A stretch of 64,000 nucleotides of DNA. Origin: Syngnathus acus (taxonomy: Eukaryota; Chordata; Actinopteri; Syngnathiformes; Syngnathidae). This document shows positions 23,101 to 61,157 of the stretch, in pieces. Location: contig NC_051094.1 in NCBI RefSeq assembly GCF_901709675.1, positions 930,001 through 994,000 of the forward strand, in the 5' to 3' direction. The translations under genes and the position numbers were made by a program. Every line of letters starts with the position of its first letter. Positions within the stretch are counted from its first letter, which is position 1. The notes beneath the pieces were generated by a model that made no database searches, had not been told where the DNA came from, and saw nothing but the letters and a program-made list of their open reading frames with translations.

Positions 23101-25086
23101 AGGAAAAGATGCTGATGCTGACAACAGCAGATTCTCGCCAGCCAGCCAGCCAGCGTGTGTGTTTAGCTAGTCGACATGACTTAATGCGGTAGCTTGCTAA
23201 GAGACAAACGCAGAGGTTTTCGACGCAGGGTAATGTTAGTTCGTCAAGTCGCTAACAAAGTTGTTGCTAAGGGACACGCAAGTCACTCCGCATTGGCGCG
23301 AAGCTGGCTTGGGTTTGCCGGCCGGCCGGCGGATGGATATTTAAATTGGTCGTCAGGTGTGTTGTAAATCTTTTTGGGAATAGCGCGTCAGCCAATCAGA
23401 GCTGAAGACGGACTACTTTTCTGGGCAGCTGCCACAAGCTACCTTGGAAGAAACATCGAGCGAAGCAGGCAGGCAGGCAGGCAGCTAGCTTGAGCGTGAC
23501 GTGCGACGTTCACTCTGTTGGACCTTGTTGACCTCCCGAGTGTCTGTGTGTTCCGTCCGGACCACGTTTTGCGGGAGAAAATGACTCGGCTTTGTCACGG
23601 ACGCGGTGGTGGGGCAGACCCGCTGTCACGGAAGCAACGCCGGAGAGCAAGTTTACGCTGATGGGACCGCGATTAGGAACGGGGACGCAGGCAGGTAGAT
23701 GGATGGAGCAAAACAAGGCCACCTTCGACGCGCCAAACAAATGCAAATCTCTTTGTATTCTTCTTGGTGTGATGCAAAGTTGACGAGGAAAATATTTGGC
23801 ATTTCCAGGTGGAGTCATTTAATTCGATACATTTTGTAACTCTGTGACAAGTTATATTAAAACTATGAAAGAAAGAAGTCATTGCGTTCCGAGTTCGGCT
23901 TTTCCAAACTTGGCTTAGGTTCCTAAATGGGTCCCACGGCATTTCTTGCTGTCACATTTTGACATCATTGTTGTCACAGTAATCTTGAAAAAATAACTTT
24001 TAGTTTACCGATTACTTGATTTTAAAAGAAGCTTAATTAGATTGCAAGTTACTTTACTAGTGACTTTACTTTTTTAAGTTTAAAGTATTTATGGAAAAAA
24101 CAAACCTGATTATTTGCATTAAGTTGTACCAAGCAGACAAAATATCCAGGAAACCCTAGAGGAACAGAATTGAAGACCTGCTTTAATTATCATTGGCTTG
24201 GATCAGCAGCCTACACAAGTACCCAATACGTTCCAGAAGTGATACCAGGTATCGGTTACCTGGTATCACTGCTCACCCATCCCTAGCTAATAAGTTTTCA
24301 TTTAGCCATTGAGCAGTTGTATTTCTTTGCATATATTTTACTTAAAGAAGCGAATCGGGCACAATAAGCCTTTATTATTGCCGCAGTGGGCTGGGCGCTG
24401 CAGTTGTGGTTAGCATCCAGTTGAGTCAGTAGCTCATCCATGATCCCAATGAGGCAAGCTCTATAGAAAATGCATGCATAGATGGATTAAATTATCTTTG
24501 TTTGAGTGTTTTAATAGTCTGCAAACCAGAGTTTGCCTCCATTTCCCCCCCCTTTGCTCCATTTGTCTTTATGACCCGAATCTGCACTCAGCAACGATTC
24601 CATTAAAGCAGTTGTGACTCACCCATTATTTCCGTTGAAAACAGAAAGGTGACTGCTCAGTTCACCGGCATGCTTGTAGGGCTTCATCTTGTAATTGTGT
24701 CCCCCCGCCCCCCTGAAGGAAGCATGCAACCTGGCCCTTTCCATTCCTGATGTCCACCCACCCCTCTTCACATTAAGTCCACTCGAAGCTGCCCACGCAC
24801 GCCACGCTGTGGCCACCACTCACAACGCAAAGTTGTTACGTACCACCCAAACTACTGTTCCCACTGTCGAGCCTTTCCGAGACCAATCCAAACAGGGTTC
24901 CCAGACGCATTAATCACGAGGCTGGGCATGCGGAGCCGTTTGTAAAATAAGATCAACAAGGATGAGACAGACAAGGCATGAATTGATTGCATTACAGCGT
25001 CTGTGATTTATTCCTCAAAAGAACTCCTCTTGTGTCTCTTTCTCACTCTGGGTTCGTCATTCCGAAACGTTCCACAAGAGGCAGCC
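20119..25086. other. Intergenic region between the kelch gene and kcnt1
   Basis: No conserved coding exon recognised. About 20600-20900 contains 'CGATACGTGGGGTGTGATACA' -type sequence resembling decayed hAT-like elements. 'CCACTAGGGGGAGCCC' near 20983 is CTCF-like. About 24380-24500 resembles a fish SINE or LINE tail (GCAAGCTCTATAGAAAATGCATG). 23043-23068 is a CCCT tract and 23463-23485 a GGCA tract. Confidence 0.45.
23300..23697 (+). promoter_or_regulatory. CpG-rich stretch, possible kcnt1 promoter and leader exon
   Basis: The region is locally rich in CG (CCGGCCGGCCGGCGG at about 23317, then many CpGs to 23690), unlike its surroundings. It ends with a usable donor, GGCAG|GTAGATG, at about 23695. 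Splicing from there to 25079-25127 would give a leader for the Slack-A-type start. A short ATG frame at 23581 would be an upstream ORF. This is inference from composition and position only. Confidence 0.35.
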
Positions 25087-52711
<27,625 letters not shown>

Positions 52712-54988
52712 GCCACACACGCACACACGCGCACACTAGGCAGCGTGACCTTTGCTACTTGTTTCCACTGAGCCCAAGGATGCATGAAGAGTGCCTCATC
52801 GTCTTCACGTGTCGATCACACACCTCGTATAGCCAATTGACACTGGAGGACGCCAGGGGTGGGCAACTTAGGGCTCGGGGGCAATTCATCGGGCCCACCG
52901 TGCTATTTGAAAAACAAGTAAAACCTCAGAGGAACTGTCATGAAAAGCCCCCCTAAAATGCTCCTCAAGATACGCTACTCACCAGAAGTTAGAGATATTG
53001 GGCTCTTCATGGCACCCCCTACCCCGAAAAAATGTTTTTACTTGATTAATAAAACACATGTAAGTGATATCATGAAATAGAATATTGAAAAAAAAAATCA
53101 CATTGCCCACCTTGGCCACCAGGGGGCAGTATAAAACAGACAGCTGGACATTCCTACCACAATTCCTTTCAGCTCACCAGTAGCTGTTCTTTGCAGAGGA
53201 TAAAGAATATATGACTGTGAGTACTGTTAAATTTTCTGTGTACGAGTTCAAATGTTTCATTGACTTCAATCTGAAATTCCTCCCTCTAGCCCGATATCAC
53301 TACCTTTCTGTAAGTAGTGTCAAATGAATTTATTTAGCGTGCACACGCACACTTTGTGCCCTCGTGCCTTGCGTTGGTGGGGCCAAACCATCAGCGCAGC
53401 CGACGTCCTAATTCACTCCAAGCATTTCCTCCTAATCGAAACTATTACTTTGCTTTGTAGTAAACACTTCATTTAGGAGCACAAGCGTCTTATACCACCT
53501 CCCTGTAGGGGGCGGCATTGACTGTCAAAGATGTGAACATAGCTGCCAAGGTTGTCATAACAGGTCGGTGGGCTGTGGCCATGACTTGATTCAATGATGA
53601 CGGAGCGGTCGCCTCGGCAACAAGCCGCTGTCTCGGACTCTCGGCGAGCGGTGTCGAAACACTGGAAATGTTTACGGAATCCTCTCAGCGCCCCCCGCTG
53701 GTTATCTGATTGCACACGTTTGAGAGAAAGACTTTCAACTTAGTGGCGCTTATCAGCCATTTGGTGTGCTTTTTCTTAAGTGTTTCTAAACCTAATTTTT
53801 GCAGTGCCGAGAAAAGAAAAAACAAGTGTTATTCATTGATTTCAATGTGTCCTCCAATGATCTGCTGTTTGTGCCATTATTTATTGATTTGTAAATACGT
53901 TTTTGTACACTATGTGCCATTTCTCATCCCTTTTTGGGAATAACAGAGCCTGGCCAGCTTCCGTCAATTGTTTCTTTGTGATCGTACACGTCATTTTAGA
54001 CGTAAAAAAAGAGATATTTCAAAATGAATTGGCCAAAATCAATTCAGTGGAACCCCTAAAATTGTGTTCCATATTGCCCGATTGGTGTCATTTTAAAACG
54101 GAATTTCTTTGTGTAAAAAAATTCATGTGCCGTAGTTTGGGTGTTAGACACCCCGAATTTGAACTCTACAAACTTTTTTTTTTTTTGTGAACCTAAAAAG
54201 ATTCAGAATCAAGAATTGGTTTGAACCAGAATCAAGTCATTGAAATTCAAATGATGTCCAACTCTAAATGTGACTGCAGTTGGGGATAGACCAACTCGTC
54301 ACTTTCCATTAAAAAAAAAAAAAAAAAAAAAACATAATTAATTGTGTATGCCAAATGTTAGTCTCGGTCAGGCTCTTAATTTCTTGATTCAACATAAATG
54401 TCAGACTGAGGATTTAAGGTTTGTTTGTTTCTTGTGATGCGCCACTCCGGGTTGCAGCGTTAATTGCTTTCTTTTTGTGTGACTTTGTACGCAAACTAAC
54501 GTTTATCCTGCAATGAGACGTGAAAGATGACTATTTTTGCACTAATGGAATATTTATGGCATGACCCTTTAATTCCCTAACTCTTGTCCATTGTTCAACA
54601 TATCACGTTTTGTTTTCCTCGCAGGCAAATGTAAACAACAACACACACATTCGAGCGTGCATGTTCAATTTATTTATTTATTTTAAGGCCTAACTTTATC
54701 CGTTGGTCCATTTTAAAAGAAGTTTCGGGACCCGAGGAGTTGAAAGGCTTCCAACATTCCACAGTGTGTGCTTCTCTCCAGTCTAAGGGCATGTTCAAGG
54801 GATTTTAAACAAACAGCATGTTTTTTGTTTATTTTTATACGCGAGCTTGCCAAGAACAATAATGTGTACCCGTTAGCCAATGTCGGAGCCGCCGTTTGAT
54901 ACGCCGTCTTTCTTATATGAACGGAACATGCATGTCGTTTACGTGTCAGCAGCCTGCGTGTCATGTTTGCCACCTCAGTGTTCGACTA
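52712..54988 (+). other. kcnt1 3' untranslated and downstream region
   Basis: No coding sequence. AATAAA signals occur at 53048-53053 and, beyond this stretch, at 55047-55052; which one ends kcnt1 is undecided. 52850-52920 carries a 'CAGGGGTGGGCAACTTAGGG' transposon-end fragment. A strong CTCF-like site is at 53116. Confidence 0.45.
53116..53131 (+). promoter_or_regulatory. CTCF-like motif CCACCAGGGGGCAGTA
   Basis: Near-perfect match to the vertebrate CTCF core (CCASYAGRGGGCR). It sits about 400 bp downstream of the kcnt1 stop, between kcnt1 and the microseminoprotein pair. Similar weaker cores occur elsewhere in the window. Confidence 0.5.
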
Positions 54989-55226
54989 CATGCATTTTGT
55001 ACTATTTTTCTTATGATGGGAAGGTCAAGGTTGAAGGTCATGAACAAATAAAAGCTGCATGCAGCCAGTTCCAGTCAGCCTGCTTTTATTGAACGCACAA
55101 AATCCACAATTATTTGGTGAATCAATGAGGGCTGGTCTGATATGGAATGTTTTGGAGTCTGATTCCGATTATTTGGAGAGCAAAATTCCGAGAACTAGTA
55201 GTTCACTGGATGATAAGACACATATG

Positions 55227-55290
55227 TGTGTATATATATATATATACGTATATATATATATACGTGTATATATATATATATATATATACG

Positions 55291-55318
<28 letters not shown>
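55227..55318. repeat. (TA)n microsatellite with TACG interruptions
   Basis: Long TA run broken by TACG units, present in duplication unit A and absent from the matching place in unit B. Confidence 0.95.
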
Positions 55319-55321
<3 letters not shown>

Positions 55322-55922
55322 TCTGCTATTACTTTTTCAGTGGCACCAATTTCAGGTTTTTTTTTTAACCTAGTGCTTAGTTGATTCACAATTCCACTGT
55401 CCGCCACAAAGTGACATGTCAATACAAAGTGCATAAGAAAGACGACCCATCCATTCCATGTGAAGTTTTGGGGGTAGTGGGAAAATGACGGAGCAGACTC
55501 GCTGACTCCTCGCAAAACAACAAAGGCACTTAACAACTTAATAATAACGAAAGAAAAATGTCATGATATCAAAGTGGAAATGAATAAAACACATCAGCCA
55601 GTTGAAGTCTTTGTATTTTCTATTACAAGAAATGTACTGTAACTCACAAATCCTCAGATAGCTTCATTCAAGTTCTGTCGTTGGTATGCAATGACTTTAA
55701 GAAGTTAAAAGTGAACTTCTAACAAAGTTAAATTATACCACAACCTCAAGTCAACAACCGTCACTTGAAACTTTGAGAACTTTTTTCTTGTTGTCTGGAA
55801 ATACAGTATTATTTCCAAAAACTTTGTACGGTGTGTATTTTATTTTATTTTTCTTCTGTTGACTGTATTGACGGAAAGAGGTCCACTAGCGTAATTCCAA
55901 AGGTCCTTCCTGTAACCTACAC

Positions 55923-55930
55923 TATAAAAA
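55923..55930 (+). promoter_or_regulatory. TATA box of the first microseminoprotein-like gene
   Basis: TATAAAAA about 50 bp upstream of ATG 55979. The second copy has CTTATAAAATC at 57801 in the equivalent place. Confidence 0.6.
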
Positions 55931-55978
55931 TCCTTTGCGACCGGAGCCTCTCTTAGATGAGACCTACATACTGCAACA

Positions 55979-56773
55979 ATGGTAAACCCAAAAAAAATTG
56001 GGGGGGGTGGCTTGTTTTCCTTTTTAAAAATTGAGGGCTATACACTTTTAAATTTTAATTTAAATTTTAAAATGAATTCAATTCTGTGGTGATTCAGTCA
56101 TTTAGAAAAAAGCTTCTTTTTGTTTACGCTCTTTGCTTTTAAATATATTTGGGTTGCAAATGCCTTCAGTTGTTGTATTTTTTAATCGACTAAAGATGTG
56201 CTTTTTGTTGTGTGGAGCACACTGAATTGCTTTGCTTATACTGTTTCAAATTTTTTTTAGACATCATACCTGTCTCTGGCTTTGCTGCTATGTGTCCTGC
56301 TGCCACAGTCAAACGGTTCTTGCTTTGTCTCGGTGCTCGAACCAGGTATTATTTATTTATCTATTTATTTATTTTCACGTGCCATTTGGTGAATGGAAAC
56401 AATTGAGCATGTCTAGTTTGGCAAACGTTGCTTGTACCCACGTACTGCAGGTGCAACCCGTTGCCTGGATGAAGTCGATAATAAATGGCACCCGGTTGGC
56501 ACTTCTTGGAGAAACAGTGATTGCATGGATTGTTCCTGCAGCGGGTGTTGCACTGGGTAAGTTGAAGGGTCACACGTTTTTCGAGTGTTTTTATGTGTGG
56601 AGAGCATGATGTTGTTGAGCGCGTGTTGTATGTTGATTTGCAGGTTTGCCATTCCCAGACGGTTCCCTGATGACTGCGTATCTGTGTTCGACAAAGCGAA
56701 ATGTGAATACAGCGTTCATAGGAGAGATGACCCATCTATTGAATGTCCAGTTTTTGGTTCAGTAGGGAAGTGA
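55979..56773 (+). CDS. Beta-microseminoprotein-like secreted protein, copy 1, 107 aa
   Basis: Exons: 55979-55981 (ATG alone, donor ATG|GTAAAC), 56261-56345, 56451-56556, 56644-56773 (stop TGA). Phases agree. Exon 2 gives a signal peptide (MTSYLSLALLLCVLLPQSNG) followed by the mature start SCF. The mature protein has ten cysteines in the MSMB/PSP94 order: SCF, RCLD, DCMDCSCSGCC, DDC, KC, IEC. 'DCMDCSCSGCC' corresponds to human 'NCETCTC....CC'. MSMB is a small secreted protein of mucosal and seminal fluid. An AATAAA lies at 56861. The one-codon first exon is unusual, but the TATA box and the matching layout in copy 2 support it. Confidence 0.85.
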
Positions 56774-57174
56774 CAAATAAGCAATATCCCACGCTAAAAA
56801 AAAATGCATTTTGTACTATTTGTCTTATGATGGGAAGGTCAAGGTTGAAGGTCATGAACAAATAAAAGCTGCATGCAGCCAGTTCCAGTCAGCCTGCTTT
56901 TATTGAATGCACAAAATCCACATTTTATTTGGTGAATCAATGAGGGCTGGTCTGATATGGAATTTTTTGGAGTCTGATTCCGATCATTTGGAGAGCAGAA
57001 TTCCGAGAACTAGTTCACTGGATGATAATACACATGCTATTTCATGACTTTTTTAGTGGCACCAATTTCAAGTTTTTTTTTAACCTAGTGCTTAGTTGAT
57101 TCGCAATTCCACTGTCCGCCACTAGATGCTGGTATTTTTGTGGAAGAGCATTTATTTACTCTATCAGGGGTGTC

Positions 57175-57481
57175 AAAGTCATTTTTTTTCGCGGGCCGCA
57201 TTGTAGTCATAGCTTCTTTTGGAGGGCCATTATGACTGTCAACCCAAATAAATTTATGAGCACCTCATATTATATACAGTAAAAGCTACAAAACAAACTG
57301 ACAAATAACTCGTTTTCAAATCAAACTGGTCAAATATTTAGAAAAAAGATATTATTAAAAGTGAAGACAATTTGCAATTCTAGTAATAACACGCGAATCT
57401 GATGCACAATTTGTCTTCGCGGGCCACATAAAATGATGTGGCGGGCCGTATCTGGCCCCCGGGCCTTGAGTTTGACACCTG
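57175..57481. mobile_element. hAT-like MITE
   Basis: Starts CAGGGGTGTCAAAGTC and ends GAGTTTGACACCTG, inverted ends of about 13 bp, with flanking TACTCTAT and TGCTCTAC (6 of 8 identical). 'GCGGGCCGTATCTGGCCCCC' inside matches the nested element at 34810-35102. No transposase. Confidence 0.75.
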
Positions 57482-57865
57482 TGCTCTACATCATGCCATA
57501 TGTTGTTAGCAGAAGTAGGTGAGTGTTATTTGAATTTTTAAAAAATGAATCTTTGCAGAAATACATTATAATTCATTTTTGGCATGATACCTGATGATCA
57601 CTCAGTAGTTGTAAATCACATGACTAGACTCGATATGGTAATGTTTAACTACATGAGTGGTGTAATGACAATTCATTTTTTTTGCCAAGGAACTTTGATT
57701 CCGCTTTTTAAAGTCCAGAAGTATGTATGTTTTGGCCAAATCCGTGACTCAGTCGATGTTGACATAAAGAAGTGGTGAGCAGAAACACCCCCAATTTGGC
57801 CTTATAAAATCTTCAGCTGTCCTTCACGTTGGTACTCGAGCCTCAGTTCGACATCTATTGCCACA

Positions 57866-58593
57866 GTGGTAAGTTTAACTTGTGTGTTTTTAAAATGAGT
57901 TGATTTATTGTTTTGAACCCATTTAATGAACCTTAAACTCTATTGTGAATGCAACGATTAAAAAAAATCTTGTTTTCTTCAGAGAACATATCTGTGTCTG
58001 GCTTTTCTGCTGTGTGCGCTGCTGCCACTGGCAAATGGCACGTGCGTTTCACTTCAAGTGGAAGAGGGTAAAGAGAATACTGTCAAGTCATGTTTAGCAT
58101 TTTCCGATGTCTTGTGAGCGTGAAAAAAACATGCTGGAATTTTTTCTATCCATGCAGGTGTAACACAGTGCCTGGATTGGCTTGACGGCCAGTGGCACCC
58201 GGTAGGTTCGTCTTGGAGAAACAGTCTGTGCATGGAATGTACCTGCGAAGTTTGTTGCCCTGCGTAAGTTGAAGGATGGCTTTTATTTTCCTCCAAATGT
58301 TTTTATCTCTGTAAAAAGCAAAGTTGTTTATTTTGTGTGGACTGCTTCTTTGCAGGGAATTCTGTGACCCGTCGTTCTCGGAGCAGGATCATTTGAAGAA
58401 AACAAACTAACAGGCTCGGTAAACTCGAGTGTTTTTATGTGTGCAGAGCTTGATGTTGTTGAGCGCGTGTTGTATGTTGATTTGCAGGTTTACCGTTCCC
58501 AGAGAGTTCCCTGATGACTGCGTATCTGTGTTCGACAAAGCGACATGTAGTAAATACAGCGTTCATAGGAGAGATGACCCATCTATTGAATGA
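57866..58593 (+). pseudogene. Beta-microseminoprotein-like, copy 2, start codon lost
   Basis: The layout matches copy 1: exon 1 ends ACAGTG|GTAAGT (GTG at 57866-57868 where copy 1 has ATG), then 57983-58067, 58158-58263 and 58488-58593. Exon 2 still encodes a good signal-peptide core (YLCLAFLLCALLPLANG) and exon 3 keeps 'LCMECTCEVCC'. Exon 4 ends 'DDPSIE' at TGA 58591-58593, where copy 1 has TGT, so the tenth cysteine and the tail are gone. No upstream ATG is seen in exon 1. A second possible last exon (58356-58410: 'EFCDPSFSEQDHLKKTN' then TAA) lies in intron 3. Either a pseudogene or a gene using a start I cannot see. Confidence 0.65.
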
Positions 58594-60115
58594 TAAACGA
58601 TAAAAAAAAAATGGCTCATACATGTAATACAATCATTTTGCATGGAAGAAGCAGATGTGATGTATTTTCGCAAGGTCATGGAAATGAATAAAAATGCAGC
58701 AGATTTTGTGGCTTTGTATATTTTGCCTAATTTGGAATTGCGGTTTGTAGTCCCTGGACCTTTTGTGACAAACCTTGTACCTGTATTCACAGAAGTCTTG
58801 TGCAGAATTAACTTTGTGCAAAAGAGACCACCCATATGGTGGTCTTCAGGTAACCTTGCTTATTTTTTGTTTGTTTGCTCCGAACCCAGTGTCATTGACT
58901 GGAAGTTTAGGGAAAAAAACAAAATCCAAGGTTAATGCCCCCCCCAAATATAAACACACTACTTAGTGTAAGAGCTGGTGCTGGGTTAATGTGTAATAAG
59001 TAGCGGTGTAACGATTCATCGATACACATCGATTAATCGATATAATGCTCTACGATTTATTGGCATCGATGCTAAACGTAAACATCGATTTATATCGCCG
59101 TGTTTGACCTCGGACATTAGACGCGACTTTATTTTGAAATCCAGTTCATTGTTGCTTGCTTCCTCTTTCCGGGAGCAGTACGCGGCGTGTTGTGTTGTGA
59201 GCAGAGCAGAGCAGGCACGTGAAAGGGGAGCCGACAACTACGCGGCTCCTGGGCGGGCTGGTGCTATGGCTAGTGTCTGTCCAAGAAGACGAGGAAATTC
59301 GCTCCCCTTTGGGCTTCAAGTCATTCGTTTGGAAGCACTTTGGATTCCAAAGAAAAGATGGCTCAACGGACAATTAAAATTATTGTAAATAAATAGTTCA
59401 GTAATGCACTTTAAAGTTAATGGTATTACAAAAAAAGAAAGAATTTTCATTTTTCTTTACTTATATGAGAAAAAATATAGGAATTTGATCAAGTTCAGTG
59501 TTAAAATAAGCACTTTGTATACTACAATACTCTTGTAATTTCCTAAATAAAGAGTTTGCAGTACCTTGTTGATTTTGCGTACGAATTGTTATAAATCAGG
59601 ATATTGTTCTATATTTTTTATTTAAAAAAATAATAATAATAAAAATATCGATCGTGGTACACTATATCGTGATGTATCGTGAATGAATCACAGCAGGCTT
59701 TAAGATATCGGCAAATTTCGTATCGAGAGTCTTTGTATCGATATGATATCGTATCGTGTCAAAACCCGCGATTTACACCCCTAGTAATTAGAGATATTTT
59801 GACTTGATCTGTATCTAGTCTATTAAAATCCACTAGGTGTCAGTATTGCTCTGTGTAAAATGTACGTTGAAAGATGATGACTTTAATTATGCAGAATGTT
59901 ATAACGTGATGTTGAGATTTTCTTTTCCTCTCTGGTGTGACAGCAATATTATCTAGTTCTGACAAAGATCGTCCGTATTAAAAATTCATTTATTTTGATT
60001 TGATCAACAAAACACTCCACAATGACAAAATGAAGTTATGCGTTTTCATTTCACGTGAATACAAGCGCATAAATGAACCTAATTGGAATGATCGTGTCCA
60101 GTCGGTGTTGTAATC
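58594..60115. other. Region between the microseminoprotein pair and camsap1
   Basis: An AATAAA at 58687-58692 could end copy 2. Most of the rest is the hAT fossil at 59001-59783. The 98-codon open frame at 58642 has no recognisable domain. Confidence 0.5.
59001..59783 (+). mobile_element. hAT-family transposon fossil with a BED-finger remnant
   Basis: The ends TAGCGGTGTAACG and TTTACACCCCTA are inverted copies, flanked by GTAATAAG (58993-59000) and GTAATTAG (59784-59791), an 8-bp target duplication with one mismatch. Inside, 59315-59377 reads 'FKSFVWKHFGFQRKDGSTDN' and then a stop, the start of the BED zinc finger of hAT/ZBED transposases. The rest of the transposase is missing. Arrays of ATCGAT and GTATCG motifs lie near both ends. 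Confidence 0.82.
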
Positions 60116-60128
60116 ACGCATGCGCAAT
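60116..60128 (+). promoter_or_regulatory. camsap1: NRF1-like site in the probable camsap1 promoter
   Basis: CACGCATGCGCAA closely matches the NRF1 palindrome (GCGCATGCGC), common in TATA-less vertebrate promoters. It lies just upstream of the probable leader exon. Confidence 0.5.
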
Positions 60129-60129
60129 A

Positions 60130-60513
60130 GCTATTATGGTAACACTTTTTTTTTTTTTTTTCCATTTCTTTTCTTACTCCAAGTGTGGAACGCCCTCCTG
60201 CTTACTGCTCGTGCTTCAAGTTGTGTGAATACAAATTGCCTAGCATGCTTTGTCGTTTACCGCAAAGCTAGATTTCGAACAATCGCCCCTTTATTTCCCC
60301 TGCTTTACGCGTTCATTTTCACCGCGAATGGGGTGTTGTTGCTGGGAGACCATCCTGACTCGCCTCCCCTGTTAGCACCATTAGCTGGCGGCTACGATGT
60401 GCTGCAGGCGGCGGAGACTTTTCTACGCAGCGGCCCACTGGAAAGCAAGGCGGGTTCTCGGTTGATTATTAACCCCGGTTGGACCGAAGGGTGACTTGGA
60501 TCTCTACATTGAA
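60130..60513 (+). other. camsap1: Probable camsap1 5' untranslated exon
   Basis: Moderately CpG-rich sequence ending at a usable donor, ATTGAAG|GTAAAA, near 60513. The next coding exon starts exactly at an acceptor (CCTCCCAAAAG|ATG), so an upstream leader is needed and this is the best candidate. The 124-codon frame at 60120-60494 has no conserved domain and I do not call it a gene. Confidence 0.4.
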
Positions 60514-61157
60514 GGTAAAACGGGCGAACATTAAAAAAAAAAAAAAAAGAGAATACACGCCAACAAGCCAGCGTTGTAGTTAGCATTAGCATATGATGCA
60601 CGCTTGCTTTTCCCAAGAAGGCTGCTGGCTAATTGCTGTATCGTCCCTCTAAAATCCACATCCATGTTTCAGAATTCACGTAACCACAAATGACTCCAAG
60701 TATATTTGAATGAATTCGGTAGCAATGACAGTCTGCTGGTCCACGCTAGCGTTGGGCCGTTCATGGCTGGCTTGGCTTTACGCTACAGGTAATGCAACTT
60801 GGGAAGACATTTGCGGGAGGGACGATCCGAATATGTCCTCAATTAGAAACAGTGTGCCTCAAGAAACGCTGCACTGCATCACAGCGTTTTCTGTCCTATA
60901 CTATTTACAAGTAGATTCGTAAACTTGAAACTTTGCAGCAATGTTTCATTTTCCCGAAAGTATACTGCCCTCATCTAAAAAAAAAAAAAAGCTCTCGGAT
61001 CAGCATCATGACCAATTATTAACTTATAGTAACCCTGAGGGTTTATTAAATAACACTGTAACATTATTCACGGTTAGATCATTGAAACTGCACTGACAAG
61101 TAAAACACATTATGATTATGTTTCAAATAACCAGTATGTTTGTTGTCCTCCCAAAAG

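Larger units (their letters stand above)
54989..56802 (+). repeat. Tandem duplication unit A
   Basis: The segment starting ATGCATTTTGTACTATTT (with AATAAA at 55047) recurs almost identically from 56803. Similarity resumes through the spacer and the following gene, so units A (54989-56802) and B (56803-about 58610) are a tandem duplication, each with one microseminoprotein-like gene. Unit A's spacer has gained the AT microsatellite at 55227-55318; unit B's has gained the element at 57175-57481. Confidence 0.8.
56803..58610 (+). repeat. Tandem duplication unit B
   Basis: Begins ATGCATTTTGTACTATTTGT and repeats unit A through the AATAAA block, the spacer, and the second microseminoprotein-like gene. 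Its final exon region (58430-58590) is especially close to 56575-56760, with a unit-B-specific insertion at about 58280-58425. Confidence 0.78.

Noticed and set aside
60120-60494. 124-codon open frame upstream of camsap1 with a hydrophobic N-terminal run
   Set aside because: The hydrophobic stretch comes from a T-run. There is no recognisable domain and it overlaps the likely camsap1 leader.
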